In this document: piece by piece, positions 30,654 through 42,180 of the stretch | Layout of the letters: every line of letters begins with the position of its first letter | How positions within the stretch are numbered: position 1 is the first letter of the stretch | Assembly: GCA_029834535.1 (NCBI GenBank) | Contig: JAQMWT010000315.1 | Span: forward strand, 186,001 to 250,000 | Source of the DNA: Chrysophaeum taylorii | Lineage: Eukaryota; Sar; Pelagophyceae; Pelagomonadales; Pelagomonadaceae | Direction: 5' to 3' | Length of the DNA stretch: 64,000 nt | Program-made: the position numbers and the translations under genes | Notes under the pieces: generated by a model | The model's database searches: none | Seen by the model: the letters and a program-made list of their open reading frames with translations, nothing else | What the model was told of the DNA's origin: nothing

Positions 30654-31583
30654 TTAAGCGTAGTACGAGAGCATCCGGCCGGGATTGAAGCCGCCGCCGC
30701 GGTCGGTCGAGAGGTTGTGGGGGTTCGAGGCGTCGACGGCCGCCTCGCCGTTTTCTTTTTCATACTTCCGGTCCTTCGTCGTAGCCGCGAGTTCGGCGCG
30801 GAGCCAGGTGGTGGCGATCTTGAGCATGGGGGAGGGGTGACCCTCCTTGCGGAGCCGCTTATACAAGTCGAGATCATCGAGGCGACCCTCCCACCCCGTA
30901 GTCCCGTCCCTCGCGAGGAAGTGGAGGTGCGAGGGCCAGTCGTCGAGGCCGTCGAAGATGTGGGTCGCGTAGACAATCGTCGCCCCGCGCGTCTCGGTCT
31001 CCTCCTTGAGCCAGAGCAAGAGATCTTGGCGGACGATGACGTCCAGACAGGTCGTGACCTCGTCGAGGAGCAGGATATCGAACGGCCGGACTAACCCTAA
31101 CAACAGTTGGACGCGCCGGCGCTGACCGTCCGACACTCGGTGCATACGCCAATCGGGATCGACTCCCAAGATCTCCATCAAGGCGTCGCGGCGCTCGGGG
31201 TAGGTGTCCTGAAGCTTCTGCATCATATCTCCGACGCGAATGTCGGCTTGGAGAGGGCACCCGTACCCCGCGAACGCGACCGTCCGCATGCCCCACTGCG
31301 TGTCGAGGAAAGCGCGCGACAGGTTGAGCTTGAGGTCGCGGAAGGCGTCGGTCCCCATGACGCGCACGGCCTCCTCCGGCTGCGTCAGGTGCTTCCCCGC
31401 GAGGATCCGAAGGAGCGTAGTCTTCCCGGCGCCGTTCGCGCCGAGGAGAAGACACCGCGACCCAGGAACGAGTCGCATGTTCAGGTTCTTCAGCACCTTG
31501 CGCGCATCGGGGTCGGGCAGGCTCGACGGGTACTCAAAGGTCAGGTTCTTCACTTCCACGGCATACTCGCACAAAGGGGCCAT
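30654..31583 (-). CDS. soluble ABC ATPase of the CAF16 / ABCI20 type
   Basis: 309 residues from ATG at 31583 (an in-frame GTG upstream is less likely). Stand-alone ATP-binding cassette without membrane domain: Walker A GANGAGKTT (48-56), signature in the subfamily form VSDGQRRRVQ (canonical ABC proteins have LSGGQ), and Walker B DILLLDEVTTCLD. This signature, and the N-terminal VKNLTFEYP...VLKNLNMRLVPGSRCLL, match yeast CAF16 (a CCR4-associated factor) and plant ABCI19-21. Its role is probably regulatory rather than transport. It is divergent from the PP2A gene, with 199 bp between start codons. Its 3' end lies 15 bp from the convergent sulfotransferase-like gene. Confidence 0.88.
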   Translation of the reverse strand: MAPLCEYAVEVKNLTFEYPSSLPDPDARKVLKNLNMRLVPGSRCLLLGANGAGKTTLLRILAGKHLTQPEEAVRVMGTDAFRDLKLNLSRAFLDTQWGMRTVAFAGYGCPLQADIRVGDMMQKLQDTYPERRDALMEILGVDPDWRMHRVSDGQRRRVQLLLGLVRPFDILLLDEVTTCLDVIVRQDLLLWLKEETETRGATIVYATHIFDGLDDWPSHLHFLARDGTTGWEGRLDDLDLYKRLRKEGHPSPMLKIATTWLRAELAATTKDRKYEKENGEAAVDASNPHNLSTDRGGGFNPGRMLSYYA

Positions 31584-31782
31584 ATTACTTACTTCTTTGC
31601 TCTCGCGTGCGTGTTCTTCTTTTTCTCCCACCTTGTTTTAGTTTGTTTTCGGGGGCAGTTTTTCAGATGAGGGTAAAAAGCATAATATCGTCGCTTAATC
31701 AATGATGTTCCTGTTGTGATGGATGATAAGGGTTTGAATATATTTTGGAGGAGGAGGTTATTTAATAAGTTAGAGCGACAGC

Positions 31783-33588
31783 ATGTCGTCGTTCTCCCAC
31801 TCTGGTGAGGAGCTCGCGGAGGTGGCCGTTCTGATCGACCAGCTGAAGGACGAGGACGCCAAGGTGCGGGTGGTCGCGACCCGGAACCTGTGCAAGATCG
31901 CCAAGGCGCTCGGGCCGATCCGAACGCGGGAGGAACTCGTTCCCTTCGTGAGCGAGTCAACGGACGAAGGGGACGAGGTGCTGCTCGCCATGGTGGACGA
32001 GCTCGGGAAGCTGCCGAGTTTCGTGGGCGAGCGGTACGCGTACGTGTTGCTGGAGCCGATCGAGGCCCTCGCAACCGTCGAGGAGGCGAGCGTGCGGGAG
32101 AAGGCGGTGGAGGCGGCGGCGAGCGTCGCGGCCGCCATAGACACGGAGGAGGTCGGGCGACATCTGGTGCCCGTGGTGCGACGGCTCGCGACGCACGACT
32201 GGTTCACGGGACGAATGTCGGCCTGCGGGCTCTTCGCCGCGGCGCTCGGCCGCGATCTCGGACGCGGTCCGCGACGCGAGCTTCGGGACTTGTTCGGAGG
32301 TCTGTGTCGCGACGACACGCCCATGGTACGGCGCGTCGCCGCGTCTGCGCTCGGGGGCGTCGTCAAGGCGGACGCCGACCTCGACCGCGACCGGTACCTC
32401 GAGCTCTTCCGGTCCCTCGCCGACGACGACCAGGACAGCGTGCGGCTGCAAACTGTCGAAAACTGCGTAGCTCTCGCGTCCAAGTTTGACGAGCGCGACG
32501 TCGTGCCCGTCGTCCTCGCGACCGCCGCCGACCGGTCCTGGCGGGTGCGGTGGAGCGCCGCCGAGGCCTTCCCGCGGATCTGCGAGGCCTGCCGCGCGGC
32601 GGATTCCCCGGCCCTCAGAGCATCGCTGTGTTCGGTCTTCGTCGACCTCCTCAACGACGTCGAAGCCGAAGTTCGCGTCGCGGCGGCCGTCGCCGTCCCC
32701 CGGGTCGCAAAGACTTGCGGCGATGACGACCTTTTGATGCCCTCGATCGAGGCCCTCGCGACCGACGCCTCCCAGCAGGTCCGGGCGGCCCTCGCGAGCG
32801 CCGTCGGGTCGCTCGCGTCGGCGGTGGGCGACGCGCGCGACCGCGTCCTCCCCGTCCTCCTCGGCCTCCTCCGCGACGCCAACAGCGAGGTCCGCCTCAA
32901 CGTGATATCGAATCTCGCGAGCGTCCACGACGTTGTCGGCCCCGACGTCTCGAAAATCCTCGTTCCCGCCGTCGCTGACCTCTCCAAGGACGCCAAGTGG
33001 CGAGTCCGGGCGGCCGTCATCAGACACGTCCCCGTCGTCGCCGCGAGGCTCGGCAAGCTCGACGACACCTTGTGCACCTCGTGCGTCGCCTGGCTCGCCG
33101 ACGACGTCGCCGCGGTCAGGGCCCTCGCCACCACCAATCTCAGGGCCCTCGCCAAACTTTTCGGGCCCGCCTGGACCAAGAGAGTCGCCGTCTCCAGGGT
33201 CGTCGACATGTGTCGCCATCGCTACTACCTCCGCCGCGTCACGGCCCTCAAGGCCTGCGCGGCCCTCGCCGACGTCGTCCCCCCCGACGCCCTCAGACTC
33301 ATGCTCCTGCCCGCCGTCCTCCAAGCAACCGACGACCAGGTCCCCAACGTCAGATTTAACGCCGCCCAAACCCTCTACGCCCTCGCCCTCGCCCTCGCCC
33401 GCCCCAACGACGATCTCCCCCTCAGAACCCACGAAGACGCGATGGACACCACCGACGAGCCGCCCGCGATGCTGGACATCGTCGGCTCGCGCGTCATTCC
33501 CCGACTCGACCGCCTCAAGGCGGAGGACCCCGACGCCGACGTCCGCGACTTTGCAAAAAGAGCCAGGGACGACATCGCTTCCTTTTAG
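31783..33588 (+). CDS. protein phosphatase 2A scaffold (A/PR65) subunit
   Basis: 601 residues built throughout from HEAT repeats (about 15), close to the 589 residues of animal PR65. Recurrent units such as AKWRVRAAVIRHVPVVAARLG and DANSEVRLNVISNL are characteristic, and the segment NVISNLASVHDVVGPD is near-diagnostic of PR65. It scaffolds the catalytic C and variable B subunits of PP2A in cytosol and nucleus. Single exon with a very GC-rich third position. A strong start and clean frame argue for a functional gene. Confidence 0.95.
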   Translation: MSSFSHSGEELAEVAVLIDQLKDEDAKVRVVATRNLCKIAKALGPIRTREELVPFVSESTDEGDEVLLAMVDELGKLPSFVGERYAYVLLEPIEALATVEEASVREKAVEAAASVAAAIDTEEVGRHLVPVVRRLATHDWFTGRMSACGLFAAALGRDLGRGPRRELRDLFGGLCRDDTPMVRRVAASALGGVVKADADLDRDRYLELFRSLADDDQDSVRLQTVENCVALASKFDERDVVPVVLATAADRSWRVRWSAAEAFPRICEACRAADSPALRASLCSVFVDLLNDVEAEVRVAAAVAVPRVAKTCGDDDLLMPSIEALATDASQQVRAALASAVGSLASAVGDARDRVLPVLLGLLRDANSEVRLNVISNLASVHDVVGPDVSKILVPAVADLSKDAKWRVRAAVIRHVPVVAARLGKLDDTLCTSCVAWLADDVAAVRALATTNLRALAKLFGPAWTKRVAVSRVVDMCRHRYYLRRVTALKACAALADVVPPDALRLMLLPAVLQATDDQVPNVRFNAAQTLYALALALARPNDDLPLRTHEDAMDTTDEPPAMLDIVGSRVIPRLDRLKAEDPDADVRDFAKRARDDIASF

Positions 33589-34013
33589 TAGCTATCACGC
33601 CATCCATCCATCCCCTCCCTCCCCTCGTGGTGTGCAAAATACGTGTCGAAATTCAGTCTTTTTATATTTTATTGGCAGGAGGAGAACTAACAAACAAACA
33701 GCCAGCCAACACCCCGATCTCTTTTTTTTTTTCCCTGAGATCACGAGTCAGGGGGGGGAGGCTCAATTTTTTGTCGGTTGGGTGGGTGCCACCCGGGCCA
33801 AAGGCTCTTGCTTCTTCTTCTTCTTCTTCTTCTTCTCCTCCTCCTTGGGCAGAAGAAGTGTTTTTTTGGGAAAACAAAAAAAATAAGAAGACGAGGAGGT
33901 GTGTGTGTGTGTTTGATTTTTTTTTTTTGGGGGGGGGGTACCCTGCTCCACACCACGGTATTGCGAACATGCCGCTCGTTTCTTCTTCTTCAATAATATT
34001 CGCCTCGAGCTAG
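33589..34013. other. intergenic, homopolymer-rich, no gene
   Basis: Poly-T, (CTT)n (33814-33835), (GT)n (33900-33912) and poly-G runs. Short frames here are simple-repeat translations. Confidence 0.5.
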
Positions 34014-34345
34014 CTAGCTATGGGGAAGGGTGATCTTGAGCTTGCCGGCCGGTTTTGGCGACCCGCACGAACTGGGAGGAGTAGTCGGCCTCGGAGGATT
34101 TTTCGTTAGCGTTGGTAAACAAACACCAGTTGCTGCCGGAGACGGTTGCGGTCGGGCCGCCGGTGATGTAAACGCCGTGCACCTCGTAGCGGACCACAAG
34201 GGCGCCGTGCGACATGCGCAGCACGGATAAGCACCAGACCGTTGTTGGCAGCTATTGGTGTGTTCTTGGTGTGTGACTTGTGGTGCTCGACGAGGTAGAC
34301 CACACGATCGAGCGTCTGATCCACCTCCTTCAGCCCGAAGCTGTT
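34014..34345 (-). pseudogene. degenerate copy of the iota-class carbonic anhydrase gene
   Basis: Minus-strand pieces in at least two frames line up with the intact gene at 38638: VRYEVHGVYITGGPTATVSG (intact: IRYDMYGVYITG-PTATVSG), FTNANEKSS, QFVRVAKTG and, in another frame, PAGKLKITLPHS. The terminal HHSS motif has become LPHS. The upstream half (about 34345-34220) is only weakly similar. Frameshifts and substitutions indicate a dead, inverted duplicate 4.3 kb from the functional gene. Confidence 0.75.
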
Positions 34346-34539
34346 CTCCCCCGAAACTCGTCTAAAAACAAGGCCGCGTCCGAATGCGCCACGGCGCCGG
34401 AATGACATAGCCTTTAGCCACGCCCGACGCATTAGGCAGGCCACTAGTTATCGAGTTGTGAGTTCAAGCCTGTCAGTCAAACCACGTGTTTTTTTGGTTT
34501 CGTTGCTATATGGTTATAAAGCGAATTTCCTCTAGACGG

Positions 34540-35354
34540 GGCGCCATTTGTCACGCTCGCGAGTGGGAGAGAAAGATGTTTTCATTGGTGCGTCCAAGTT
34601 GCGGAGTGCCTTGACCCCGGCGGCGCGTGAACTGTGGGGCTCCGACCCGCGGGGGCGTTTGGAGGCGCACCAGGAGGAGAGAATCTTGAATTCGGCATGC
34701 GGGCGACATGGCCTGCCTGCCGCGCGGAGTTGACTGCGAGAGATATAGGAATCAATGGTCTCCACGATCCAAGCCGCCGGAGAGGAGGGTTGACGTTTTG
34801 ATATGATGTTTCGAGGTTTGGCGAAGTGAAACGCGGCACGTCGCGCATGCGCACTGTACGCGAAAGCATCGTAGGAGAGATTATAGACTGCGGCGGCACC
34901 AGAAAAAAAAAGAGAGTTTCCTGCTCACCCTGGTACGGCCACGTCTATTCGAGGATGCCAAACAGGGAGCGGGTATTCTCTCGCCGCCATACACTCACTA
35001 CCAGCAGATCGCCGATCCTCTAACTCGAGGGCGGCGTCAACCTCAAATAGGGGGCGCCCGCGACAGCAAGCGCATATGTCGCGGAAATGATACGGGACAT
35101 CAGGCGGATCCGGAGAGACCGTTGTCTTTTTTACCGCTACGTGATGGATGGACAACCTCGGTTATCGGTGATTCCGCACCGTGGAGGATGGTGGCGAGGA
35201 TATGAGCGACGTATCCACAGTTCGGCGCTTGGCAGAGACGTACGTATCTCTGGGCATAAACGGGCGTTGATGGTCGTTCGAGTGCGCGCGAGGTAGCAGT
35301 AGTGTCGCGAGTGGCAGTTAAAGATAGCAGCTCGGATTCAGTCAAACAACACAC
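34540..35354 (-). pseudogene. LINE-type (non-LTR) reverse transcriptase 3' relic
   Basis: The minus strand reads, in order, VYVSLCQ...ILATILHGAESP (about 35280-35170), then ETIDSYISRSQL, then QAGHVARMPNSRF (about 34720), the C-terminal hallmark of many LINE reverse transcriptases (Y/V-x-x-x-ILLYGAE-W then GHV-RM-R). Frame changes show decay. A second relic of the same family lies at 54250-54690. Confidence 0.6.
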
Positions 35355-37338
35355 AACTCGAGCGTCGAGATCGACAGCGAGAGTTAAATTACATGAAACT
35401 GAGTAATGAAGAGTGTTGGGATTCGCGAGCGTCGACGTTACGCGATCTGCCCAAGTAACGCATTTCTGATTTGAAAGACGGCTGCCAAAATACCTTATTT
35501 AAAAGCCGGAGTGACGGAGGGTCGTCTCCATTTTCCCTTTTTTTTTTCGTTTCGAAGGCCGGGACGAGCGGTCCCATCCTAGAACACGGCAGCAGCAAAT
35601 GAAGAATTAGACGACGACGACGACGACGAGGAGGAGGACGACGTAGTGGGCTGTAAGCTGTCGACGACGATGCGAGGTTGTCCCGGGGACGAATCCGAGT
35701 ATGGTTTTCACTTGGTGAAGATCTGGTGAGAGCGGCAAGGTTGACATTATTCTAACCAAACGAGCGCAGGTGCAAAGGTAATCAATCGGGCGTGATAGCC
35801 TGAAAGTCTCCCACACGCGGAGATGGTTCAGGAAAGAGATGACAGACGTTTTGCGGGTTCGATGGTTCAGCGGCCAATTAGATGTGGTGCATTTCAATCT
35901 GCTGAAGCTTCACTTACTGAGATGACTGCACCGCCTGAGCATCGTTTGCTGTAGAGCCATATATACGACAAGAACATCCGGCGCGACGCGACCAATCCTG
36001 AGTAGTAGGCAGATGACGATATCGAAGGTGTGACTGATCTAATCGATGATGCACACGCGTTTTAATGCACGGTAGATTGAACTCGCGGATATCTCGGGCC
36101 CGATCACGAGAATCAACGGCGGCCACGAGGAAGTATACAGCATCTCATTGCAGAGCGGTTACCCACCACCACTCCAGCGGGAAAGCCTGCCATGTGCAAG
36201 CGGCGAAAATAATCTCGCACTCATAATACTGGTAGTGTTGGCAGTTCGCTGGAATCGCTGCTCGTCCAGCCTTCGGGCGTCGTGGTACATAACAGGTTTT
36301 CGCTTTGCAATTTTGCTGGGATAGGTGCTAACAATTTACTCCACCTTTCGGAGTGTTGCGGTGAGGAGCATTCTCTGAAGCATTGGTTGTTGACACGACC
36401 TTCGATTCCTGCGCAGCAAACTCGGAAAGAATACATATCTTATGGCGCATGGTTGCTGGTTTTGATTTTGTGACCCTGTACCGTGTTGTCACCTTGGCAT
36501 TGGTTTTCGTCACGCTGACACGACGTATCGGACGTTGGAGACTAGACTCAATTCGCATCCTGATGACGTCGCCGTGATATCGGGTTCGAGCGTGCAGGAT
36601 GTTCCGCTCAAACACAGCGAGCTCAGAAAGGTGTGACTGAAGGGCACGTCAGGTTTTTCTCTCCCGCTAGCGATTCGAGCGGGGTGTGGAAGCCAAGCCC
36701 CGATGTTGCCGCAATCATGCGATGGGGCAAAGGCATTGAGTTAGGAAGCGAGGGAGAAACTGTTACCAGGATGGGCCGCGTTAGATTCACACCCGAGACC
36801 ACTTACCGCGGGGAGTTGCCCTTATGTTGCGCTCTTTAGGGATATAGATGGAATGTGCGAAGCTTCTGATACACGGGCGAGCTCTTGACACTTCTCGCTG
36901 CCCTCACCGAAGGCGTCGATAAGCGATAGTCAACCGCAACTTCCGCGACGACGATGCCTCTCCGGCGACAGGCGCAGCCACGCAGAGACCGTCGGTGCAA
37001 GGAATCGCGTGTGGAGCGGGATGTGCGAACGTGAGGCACATGGAGAAAAGAGCCTAATAACCCCGAAAATCGGAAAGAACGTGGCACAGTTCAAGCGTCA
37101 GTGACTACATTCTGAGTGTACGTCGCCTAATGCCACGTGTTTTCGTTGTCTGAGAGTAAAAATTTAATTTCCTCAAGGCACAGACGACGTTCAACGGCCA
37201 CAAACTCGCTGTTTTGGACGTGGTGGACTCGCTGGGTCTGGGGGTTACTACTGCTTTATTTTCTAGCGAAAAGTGTATGGTCAAATAGGCTAACCCCGGA
37301 GGAGAAGCCGCCCACACACTTTTATATCGCTATATTGG
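35355..37338. other. gene-poor stretch, no supported gene
   Basis: Lower GC than the genes, many stops in all frames. A (GAC)n/(GAG)n run lies near 35610-35640. It is probably accumulated old mobile DNA. Nothing is recognisable. Confidence 0.4.
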
Positions 37339-38414
37339 GTTTTAAGGTCGACTGCTAAGAGGGTGGGTGCTAGAAGGTTTTGGTGCGTTGTGCGGGGACA
37401 TGATAGGGATGTGCCTGAAGGGCGTAGATGGGTATGCGGGGCCTAGTCGATTTCATCGCCGAGCCGCGAGGCAGGCGAAGGGAGGACGAGCCTCGCTGTG
37501 TTGAACGCGCGCGGTCGTCTTTCTAGTCCACGTCCGTGGAACCGAAGGGCGACTGTGTCGGCGTCGCAGTCCTGGCTATAGCACACCTCGGCCACGAAGT
37601 CTCGGGTGAACGAGCGTGCTGCGAAGCAGACGATGTGTCGACGATCGTAGTAGATACTCGGAAAGGTTCGATTTGTTGGACGAACACCGTATCGCGCGGC
37701 GACTTCTCGTCAAAATTTTCATACACCGTAGAAGGTCATTCTGCCGATGGTCCAATTATTCGTGTGGCCACGCGCGAAGAGGCCACGCCAGACTAGTTTG
37801 CCGCGTGTCTTGTGCAGAAACAACAAACAAGATCACTAGGATATTGAGCTAAATGTCCATCTGTCCTCCCAACTCTTGGTAAGGCTTTCCTATATCCATG
37901 TTGTTGAAGGGAAAGCGCCTACCCAGATACATCGCGCGTCTACTGAGCTGCCGTGGACTATTGGCACCTCGACGATCTGCTGTTGGGCGACGATGGCTGC
38001 TGAGTGCAATAGAAGAAGATGCAGTGGGTGTCCTAGGAGGGGGTTTTCCCGCACGGCCCGTTTCGCAAAATGTGGACACCTGCTGCTGCGGAGGGTATGC
38101 ACACGTGTCAGAGAAGCGCGGAGGAAGAGACCACCCGTCGGCGGATTGTGGCCGTCGATCGTAGTGCCTTGAAAATTTGCTGTGAACGGACCGAGTCACG
38201 ACATTAAACCACATGGCATGAGTGGCGACAAACACACAGAATGTAGCGCCTGCCCCGCGGCTCGGCGGTGACCCTGACAAGGCCCCGGGGTGCACCCGCC
38301 TTGTAGGCACCACTCACTCACACCGGTCCAAACCACTGAGCTGCACCACCCTTGGAACCTCCAAGCCCCCACATGCTCACCCCCCTCCTTTAATAATAAC
38401 AGTCGACCTTTAAA
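37339..38414. mobile_element. putative non-autonomous inverted-repeat element (about 1.08 kb)
   Basis: Left end ttttaaggtcgactgctaag followed by agggtgggtg. The right end shows the inverse: cacccccctcc, an interrupted segment, then cagtcgacctttaaaa. The same terminal sequence recurs at 42245/42750 and singly at 29479-29504, so these may be copies of one family. No coding frame inside is recognised. The target duplication was not established. Confidence 0.45.
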
Positions 38415-38637
38415 AACCCCATCCCTCTCGTGTTCTAACGCACCAAAACATTATTAGCCGCGCGCACTCCTTTCTCGCCAGACCTTTATAAATAAACCCC
38501 TCACGACTCACACTACTGAGGCTCGAGGAGCCAAATCAGAATAGCGGCTGTGCCACGTTTCAGAAGGAGGTCACGCACGAACGTCGAGGATCAGAAATTC
38601 GATCAATCGGTCACTGTCGATCACACAGCTAGAAGTC

Positions 38638-39300
38638 ATGGCTGCCAGGATGCTGTCCTGTGCCTTTCGTCGCGTTCATCCCGAGCTCGCGCGCGCAGTC
38701 GATCACCGGCGTTCGCCCGCGCGTTTCTACGCCCTCCTTAGAGGATCCGATGGAGGCGGTGCCGGCGCGGTGAAGGTTGCACCCAAATCGGTGGCGCCTG
38801 CAGCGCCCATGGAAGAACCGATAACGTACGACGAGGTGCGCGCGGCCGTGAAGTCTTGGTGTGACGGCATCATCAAGATCGGGAAGGTGTTCCAGGAAGG
38901 CGGCGACTACAAGGCCAAGGCGATGGAGGTGATCGAGTCGAACTACGCGTTCTCGCACGACACCGCCCCGGGGAACCAGCTTCTCTTCAAGCCGACTAAA
39001 GCGGCCGAGCATCCATTCCGCTCCCAATTTGACGAGTTCGTGTCCTACTTCGTCGGCGATGGGAAGTACTGCGAGGACGCGGGTTTCGCCATTGCTCCGT
39101 GGTCCAAGATCCGCTACGACATGTACGGCGTCTACATCACCGGCCCGACCGCCACCGTCTCCGGCAACTACTGGTTCACCAATGCCAATGACGCTTCCGA
39201 GACTAAGGTCGAGTACACCTTCCAGTTCGTGCGGGTCGCCAACCCAGCCGGCAAGCTCAAGATCGTCCTGCACCACAGCTCTATTCCTTACTCGCCCTAA
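38638..39300 (+). CDS. iota-class carbonic anhydrase (LCIP63/COG4337 type), single domain
   Basis: 220 residues. Iota carbonic anhydrases interconvert CO2 and bicarbonate; the fold is SnoaL/CaMKII-association-domain-like and some members work without metal. Residues about 60-220 carry the family pattern: WCDGIIKIGKVFQEGGDYKA, QLLFKPTKAAEHPFR, VSYFVGD, DAGFAIAPW, GVYITGPTATVSGNYWFTNA, ETKVEYTFQFVR, and the terminal HHSS (212-215) that contributes to the active site. One domain only, whereas diatom LCIP63 proteins often have several. The N-terminal 50 residues (Arg-rich, few acids) look like an organelle presequence, more mitochondrial than the bipartite kind of secondary plastids. The gene family is typical of algae and some bacteria. 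Confidence 0.85.
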   Translation: MAARMLSCAFRRVHPELARAVDHRRSPARFYALLRGSDGGGAGAVKVAPKSVAPAAPMEEPITYDEVRAAVKSWCDGIIKIGKVFQEGGDYKAKAMEVIESNYAFSHDTAPGNQLLFKPTKAAEHPFRSQFDEFVSYFVGDGKYCEDAGFAIAPWSKIRYDMYGVYITGPTATVSGNYWFTNANDASETKVEYTFQFVRVANPAGKLKIVLHHSSIPYSP

Positions 39301-40049
39301 TAGGCTGCTTATCCGCTGCTGTGGTAGCTGTGTACTAATTACGATCGGAGATGGCTTCTTCTTCTTCTTCTTCTTCCAAGGCCCCACTTGAATGTTGTGC
39401 TGTTATATTATGGCGCCGCGGAAGTGTGGGTGGATCGAGGACGGCGGTGGAGAATTTTGTGAGATAGTTCGCTCGGGAGTCAGCCGACGCCACAGTCCAG
39501 GTCCCATGATGTGCGCCCAGTGACGACAACGAAACGGAACGCGCGCATCACCATCCTCAAGCCGCAGGGTGCACGAGACACACCTTTTCGGACCCCAATG
39601 AGATTCGTCCCCTCGTCCTCGTCGTCGTCGACAGCTATCAAGCCACGGGTCCAGCGTCGGAACCCTTATATTTCCCGCCACGCGCAACTTTGGATCCAAT
39701 ATCAGCCCTCACAGAGAAGACCACGACACAGTTATGGTAATGATTAGAACGAATTTCCCGACGGCGGCGACCGTGAGCTTGAATGGCTTCTGGGGATTTT
39801 ATTATTTGCCCGGTATGCACATCTCCTCCTGCATGCATGCAAAAACCCCGTCGATCAACATATCAAGCACGATGAAGAAGGTGGGTCTATGAATCTTACC
39901 GCTAAGAATGTGAAGGCTGGGTTTTGTAAAGGCGACTGCTAAACACGTAGGGTCGGTTAAGAAACGTGGGGGTCCTGCGCCATAGACAAAAAACCTCAAG
40001 GAATGAATGGCAAACTGAAACACGCACCCCAAAACTAACTAACTAACTA
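39301..40049. other. intergenic, no gene seen
   Basis: (CTT)n at about 39355-39375, then mixed sequence. A run of ctaacta units (40032-40051) resembles one at 3150-3163, next to the other copy of the duplicated unknown gene. Confidence 0.4.
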
Positions 40050-42180
40050 ACTTCAGACCTCTCCCGAGCATGGGAGCCAGGCCGGACCGACAGGAGCCAG
40101 TCCGGAATCACGGGCCTGTAGACGAGGGGCGCCGAAAGGTGGGTCGGCGGAGAGTGATCATCAAGCTTGTCGCCATGCGACGAGGAGACCGCGATGTGAC
40201 TGACAACCAACTCGCCGATAACCTTCCGTCTGCGCCCCCCGGCCATACCCCGTCCCACTGCGAACGTTCCGGCTGCCAACCGGCCCGCCCGGGAGGCGAA
40301 TAGGTGCCAACCTACGCCGGGAGAAAAAAAATGGCCCCGATTTGCCTCGATAATACTATCCGTAGCCGCTGCCAAACTGAGAAAGTTCGTCGGAGGCTTG
40401 TGTTATGGCCAAAGTGTGTAGGTCGGGGTCGTCATGTGCGGCTGTATGAAAGAGGGGACGTTGCGTAAAGAGGAGCGGCATGCAAACCCGCGGGCCCATG
40501 ATCGTCGACGCGACATCGCTCTCGAGTGGAACTAAGGCCAATCGGAGTGGCAGGGGGAACCATGCATGCGGGTGTCAATCAGCGTCGCCATCCATCCATT
40601 CGTTCATAAACCATCAAGTCCCTTGTCTTTGATCCCCTCGTTCTCCTCGCAATCTCGTCGTCGTTATCATCGTATTTATTGTTCGTCGACTCAAAGCGCT
40701 TGGCACCGTTGAAGATCGCTGGACGATCTATTCGGCGTCATCGTACTTGACAAATACCAGCCCCAAAATTAATTAATTCCGGCGTCAGTGTATCACCATC
40801 AAGATCGATCGTCTGGCCGGGCATCCAGTTGACGCATCGCTGGGCAGCTAGCTCCCAGAGCACCTCATCATCGGAAGTGGTGAGCAGCGAGTCAGTCGCT
40901 ACTTCTGCTTCTTCTTCGACGCGCGTCGTTCCTTAGCGCGGCGCTCGAGTTTCTCGTCGCTCACGAGCCGCCGCCGAGACCCGAGACTCCGGGCGCCGCG
41001 TCGTCGCGGAACTCAGGACGGTGCGCGTCCCCGGCACACCCAAATCGTCGGTCATAAGCTCGCGGCGTTCCGACTTAATGACGTCGTAAATGTGCTTCAG
41101 GTGCCAAGTCATAAACGGTGCCGGCCTTGCTAATGGTTGCGTCCTATGTTTAGGAGTTGAGGTCCATCGTTGAGCCGATTCGAAGCTGAACGAAGTTCGG
41201 CTCTAGATCCTCCACAGGTAGCCAGGCAATTGCTCGATGTTGAGGCGCGCGTTGACGGACGAGTTCTTGTCTTGCTGCCCGGCGCGAGCGCGGCCTCGTC
41301 GACGAGGGGCTTGACGTATGAGCCTTGGCGGAGTCGGCGATCTCGGGCATCTATTCGACGGCCTCGGCGTCTCTGGCTTGGTGGAGGTTGATGGCGATTT
41401 CCCGGCGCCGATCAGCCTGCGCCGTGCATTCCGCGCGGCCGAGACGAGCTGCCTCGATGATGGCCAGCCCGACGTCATCGCCGAGATTTTCGAGACGTCC
41501 GCTCGAATCTTTGTCGTCGTATCAACGGAGACAATTTTCTGGCGCTTCTTCACAGCATAAATACCGGCGCCGCGACCGAAGAAGGACGCCGCCGAACGCG
41601 CTTTCGACTTGCATGTTGGGAAAACATCCCGGCATAGCACTTGAGGGAGCCGAACTCGTCTTCGACCAGATTCGCGTTATGGTGCGATCATTCGCAGGAA
41701 TGGCGCAACTCCGAGGATTGGGTGGCCGCGGCGAGGTCCACGTCGTCGCCTTGGCGCATGGCCTGACTGTTCTCGAAGGTGTGGAGCCCCAGCCTTCGAT
41801 TATCTGGAGCATGCAGTATCGTAGACCCACGCGCGCACAGCCGCGACATCGGCGGAGATTTCGTCCGACGGTTGACCGACAGCCTGATCAAGGCCGCTTT
41901 AGAAACTTGGCGTAGGCCTCCACGAACAAGTCGAACGCCTCGTACTCCGCTCACGACCTGCGGGTAGTTGTCTCGAAGAACGCGCGCGCCTGCTCGTGGA
42001 TTCGCGCCATTTCGAGAACGGACCAGTCGCCGAGGTCGCAGGAGGCGGCGAAAAAGCGGAAGGGTGAACTTGTCGTGGGTGATTTCCCGACCACCTCGTA
42101 ATAAGATACCGATGAACTCTTCGCGGTGAGCGTGTTCAAGGGACAGAAACCTACTACTTGAGAGAGTGGCTGATGGGAGC
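40050..42180 (-). pseudogene. decayed gene, rearranged copy 2 of the unknown family at 2.1-4.3 kb
   Basis: 40590-42180 parallels 2100-3250 in order and orientation: the minus strand ends with the acidic-tail remnant NNKYDDNDDE (about 40680) and contains KSKARSAASFFGRGA, VEAYAKFLKRP and PFRFFAASCDLGDWSVLE. By contrast, 40050-40215 is a close inverted match to 4008-4170 (KLVAMRRGDRDVTDNQL now reads on the plus strand), so an inversion separates the two parts. Stops and frame changes are frequent. Product unknown. Confidence 0.5.

Noticed and set aside
31770-33432. Two minus-strand frames of over 470 codons opposite the PP2A subunit
   Set aside because: Antisense shadows of strongly third-position-GC codons, with no domain.
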